DNA of 64,000 nt from JALYXV01 sp963791545 (GTDB lineage: Bacteria > Actinomycetota > Acidimicrobiia > Acidimicrobiales > Palsa-688): the NCBI GenBank assembly GCA_963791545.1, contig CAWBSR010000017.1:310001-374000 (forward strand). The letters run 5' to 3'. Under the pieces are notes generated by a model that worked only from the letters and a program-made list of their open reading frames with translations, was not told the origin of the DNA and did not search any database. Both the position numbers and the translations under genes were made by a program. Every line of letters begins with the position of its first letter. Position 1 is the stretch's first letter. This document shows positions 61,779-64,000 of the stretch, in pieces.

Positions 61779-62287
61779 CCGTTTCCGATCGCCCCTTCGG
61801 CCGGGCCTACGAGGATTTCGAAATCGGCGACGTCTACAAACACTGGCCCGGCAAGACCGTTACCGAATACGACGACCACCTGTTCTGCATGATCACCATG
61901 AACCATCACCCGCTGCACACCAACGAGTGGTTCGCGCAGAACGAAACGGTCCACGGCAAGAACGTGGTGGTCGGCAACCTGGTCTACAGCCTGGTCCTCG
62001 GGATGAGCGTCCCCGACGTCAGCGGCTCCGCCATCGCCAACCTCGAGGTGGAATCGCTGACCCACCCGAGGCCCACCTTCCACGGTGACACCATCTACGC
62101 CGAGACCCGGGTGTTGGACAAGCGGGAGTCGGCCTCCAAGCCCGACCGGGGCGTGGTGACCGTCGAGACCAAGGGTTTCAACCAACGGGGGGAAGAGGTC
62201 TGTTACTTCCGCCGCAAGGTCATGGTCTGGAAGAAGGATTCTCTGCCGCCCCGGCGCCGCCCTTACCGCGACGACGTCTGGGGGTGA
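61775..62287 (+). CDS. MaoC-like acyl-CoA dehydratase/hydratase
   Basis: Hot-dog fold enzyme of 170 residues. FEIGDVYKHWPGKTVTEYDD then HLFCMITMNHHPLHTNEWFA contains the hydratase Asp/His-like region (NHHPLH). VVVGNLVYSLVLGMSVPDVS and HPRPTFHGDTIYAET follow, the pattern of mesaconyl-CoA hydratase/MeaC-type MaoC proteins. The substrate may be a methyl-branched enoyl-CoA. The start GTG 61775 overlaps the HAD stop; its own stop overlaps mutY. Confidence 0.85.
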   Translation: MTVSDRPFGRAYEDFEIGDVYKHWPGKTVTEYDDHLFCMITMNHHPLHTNEWFAQNETVHGKNVVVGNLVYSLVLGMSVPDVSGSAIANLEVESLTHPRPTFHGDTIYAETRVLDKRESASKPDRGVVTVETKGFNQRGEEVCYFRRKVMVWKKDSLPPRRRPYRDDVWG

Positions 62288-63177
62288 CACCCTTTCAGGA
62301 CGCGGTGCTGGGCTGGGCGCCCACCGGCTGGCGGGATCTGCCGTGGCGGCGCACCCGGGACCCCTGGGCGGTGCTGGTGAGCGAGGTCATGCTGCAGCAG
62401 ACCCAGGTGGCCCGGGTCATTCCCCGCTGGCACGCCTTCCTCGCCCGCTTCCCCGATCCCCCGGCTTGCGCCGCGGCGCCGCTCGGCGAGGTGATAGGGG
62501 AGTGGGTGGGGCTGGGCTACAACCGCCGGGCGGTGATGCTCCACCGGGCCGCGGCCGCCGTGGTCGCCCATCACGGTGGGCAGTTGCCGTCCACCCTCCC
62601 CGGGTTGCTGGCCCTCCCCGGTCTCGGCCCCTACACCGCCCGGGCCGTCCTGGCGTTCGCCTTCGAGCAGCCGGTCGCGGTGGTGGACACCAACGTGGCC
62701 CGGGTCCTGGCCCGGGCGGTGGCGGGCCGCCGCCTGACGGCGCGGGAGGTCCAGGCGACCGCCGATGCCGCCCGGCCCGCGCCCGCCGGCCTGTCGTGGA
62801 CCTGGAACCAGGCCCTGCTCGATTTGGGCGCCCGACACTGCACCAGTCGTCGCCCCTCCTGCGACCGGTGCCCCCTCCGGGCCCACCGATGCCGGTGGGC
62901 GAGCGCCCATTTTTCCCACCCGGATCCCGCCACCGGCTCGGCACGGGTTTCGGGCCGCCAGTCACCGTTCTCGGGCTCCGACCGGCAAGGCCGGGGCCGC
63001 CTCGTCCAGGCCCTGCAGGCGGGGCCCATACCATCCGCGGCCTTGCCCGAGGCCGCCGGGTGGCCCGGCGATGCTGCCCGGGCGGCCCGGGTCGCAAGCT
63101 CCCTCGTCCATGATGGCCTGGCGGTGCACGTCGGCGACCAACTGCGGCTGCCGGCCTCGCGGGCTACCTTTTCGTAG
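62284..63177 (+). CDS. mutY: A/G-specific adenine glycosylase
   Basis: Base-excision repair enzyme of 297 residues that removes A opposite 8-oxoG. Helix-hairpin-helix LPGLGPYTARAV is followed by the catalytic Asp in AVVDTNVARV. N-terminal LVSEVMLQQTQVARV has the catalytic Glu. The [4Fe-4S] cluster motif is HCTSRRPSCDRCPLRAHRC (C-x6-C-x2-C-x5-C). The C-terminal 90 residues are shorter than the usual NUDIX-like 8-oxoG domain, so recognition of 8-oxoG may be reduced. Starts GTG 62284 overlapping MaoC. Confidence 0.9.
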   Translation: MTPFQDAVLGWAPTGWRDLPWRRTRDPWAVLVSEVMLQQTQVARVIPRWHAFLARFPDPPACAAAPLGEVIGEWVGLGYNRRAVMLHRAAAAVVAHHGGQLPSTLPGLLALPGLGPYTARAVLAFAFEQPVAVVDTNVARVLARAVAGRRLTAREVQATADAARPAPAGLSWTWNQALLDLGARHCTSRRPSCDRCPLRAHRCRWASAHFSHPDPATGSARVSGRQSPFSGSDRQGRGRLVQALQAGPIPSAALPEAAGWPGDAARAARVASSLVHDGLAVHVGDQLRLPASRATFS

Positions 63178-64000
63178 TGACCCAAGTCAGGTTGGTTTCC
63201 CTCGAGGACGGCATCACCTCGTGCGGATTCCGCAAGATCGCCGCCTACATCTCTCGGATCAACGCCGACACCGAGGCCCTGTACGTCTCGACCAACCAAT
63301 ACCGCAGCCTGCTGGGCAGCATCAAGGGCTCCTTCGGCGGTAAGGGCGAGTTGGACGACGCCCAGGTGGACGAGATCGCCCGAGGCCTGGTCGGCTCCGA
63401 CCTGGTGGGCTTCTCCTCGATGACCGGCTACGCCGATCTCACCAAGAAGATCATCCACCGGCTCCGTCAGCTCGACCCCAAAGCGTTCGTCCTGTGGGGC
63501 GGCATCCATCCCATCATCCACCCCGAGGACGCCATCGGCGCCGAGGTGGACGCCATCTGCACCGGTGAGGGCGAGTTCGCGTTCGAGGAATTCTTCGAGC
63601 GGTTCCAAAAGGGCGAGCAGTACACGGACGTCAGCAACTTCTGGTTCAACGACGGCGATCGGGTGGTCCGCAACGGGTTCCGGCCCCTGATGACCACCGG
63701 GGAGATGGACACCCTCCCCTTCCCCCAGTACGGGAAGGACGAAAAGATCTACCGGGCCGGCCACGGCTTCGTACCTATGGGAATGGCTGATTACCTGGCC
63801 AACGACGGGTTGGGGTACTCGACGCTGTGGTCGATCGGCTGCCCGTTCCACTGCACTTTCTGCGGCAACACCAAGTTCATCGCCAACGATCCCGCCTACA
63901 AGAAGATCCGCCACCCCAGCGCCCGTTACATCGTCGACGAGATCAAGGGCGTGCGCCAGCGCTTCGGGCACGTGAGCCAGGTCAGCTTCCACGACGACAG
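63177..64000 (+). CDS. B12-binding-type radical SAM protein (cut at right edge)
   Basis: Partial gene, about 275 residues in view, from GTG 63177, whose G is shared with the mutY TAG. The N-terminal 150 residues resemble a cobalamin-binding domain: VGFSSMTGYADLTKKII, LWGGIHPIIHPEDAI and CTGEGEFAFEEFFERF. The radical SAM motif SIGCPFHCTFCGN (C-x3-C-x2-C) is near residue 220, followed by IRHPSARYIVDEI. The family includes methyl- and methylthio-transferases, and the exact reaction is open. It continues beyond the window. Confidence 0.85.
   Translation, partial: MTQVRLVSLEDGITSCGFRKIAAYISRINADTEALYVSTNQYRSLLGSIKGSFGGKGELDDAQVDEIARGLVGSDLVGFSSMTGYADLTKKIIHRLRQLDPKAFVLWGGIHPIIHPEDAIGAEVDAICTGEGEFAFEEFFERFQKGEQYTDVSNFWFNDGDRVVRNGFRPLMTTGEMDTLPFPQYGKDEKIYRAGHGFVPMGMADYLANDGLGYSTLWSIGCPFHCTFCGNTKFIANDPAYKKIRHPSARYIVDEIKGVRQRFGHVSQVSFHDD

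Noticed and set aside
1..64000. CRISPR arrays, rRNA genes, prophage structural genes, replication origin
   Set aside because: No regularly spaced repeats, rRNA-like sequence, capsid/tail genes or DnaA-box cluster were noticed.

Overview
This is a high-GC actinobacterial chromosome segment. The DUF4193 zinc-ribbon protein, the DUF501-Ppx/GppA pair, the Rv2578c-type radical SAM protein, a SigF/SigB-type sigma factor, a PBP4-type carboxypeptidase and frequent GTG/TTG starts fit Actinomycetota. The metabolic style suggests an Acidimicrobiia-like lineage, but that rank is an inference. Functions below are read from motifs and remembered family features; no search was run.

Layout. 1-17.9 kb is chromosomal backbone: asnS (cut by the left edge), a kinase-like protein, a decayed GT39 glycosyltransferase/DUF5666 locus next to an OmpR-type response regulator, DUF501-Ppx/GppA, a class V aminotransferase, a GNAT enzyme, an SDR/acyltransferase pair, an L,D-transpeptidase and a formate dehydrogenase operon (csbD-like, chaB/Rho_N, fdhA, fdhB, nrfD on the minus strand). 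fdhA has an in-frame UGA followed by a canonical bacterial SECIS hairpin, so it is one selenoprotein gene and not two ORFs.

17.96-39.74 kb looks like one integrated island. It lies between a 30-bp direct repeat made of the 3' end of tRNA-Leu(UAA), whose intact gene sits at the right end. A tyrosine-recombinase remnant lies just inside the left end, and matching short repeats resembling integrase arm sites lie inside both ends. The island carries an MMPL exporter with one intact and one decayed PadR regulator, an HNH-type protein, three SAM methyltransferases, an amidohydrolase, a DinB-like protein, two near-identical IS110-family copies (one split by an IS256-family element with a clear 8-bp target duplication), IS256 and IS3 remnants, a broken LysR gene and a low-GC patch. 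Much of it is decaying.

39.8-64 kb returns to backbone: dacB, a DMT transporter, radical SAM, sigma factor, YcaQ-like glycosylase, flavodoxin, PPOX-family protein, fumC, an IF-2B-like protein, dienelactone hydrolase, a DUF885 metallopeptidase, a CitE-like lyase, DUF4193, a second selenoprotein (SelW-like, CxxU, again with a GGUCU-loop SECIS) beside an acyl-CoA dehydrogenase, and a tightly coupled run livK-livHMGF-HAD-MaoC-mutY-radical SAM that leaves the window.

The two UGA-recoded genes and the tRNA-anchored island are the main results. Conventional ORF calling would split the first selenoprotein gene and truncate the second.
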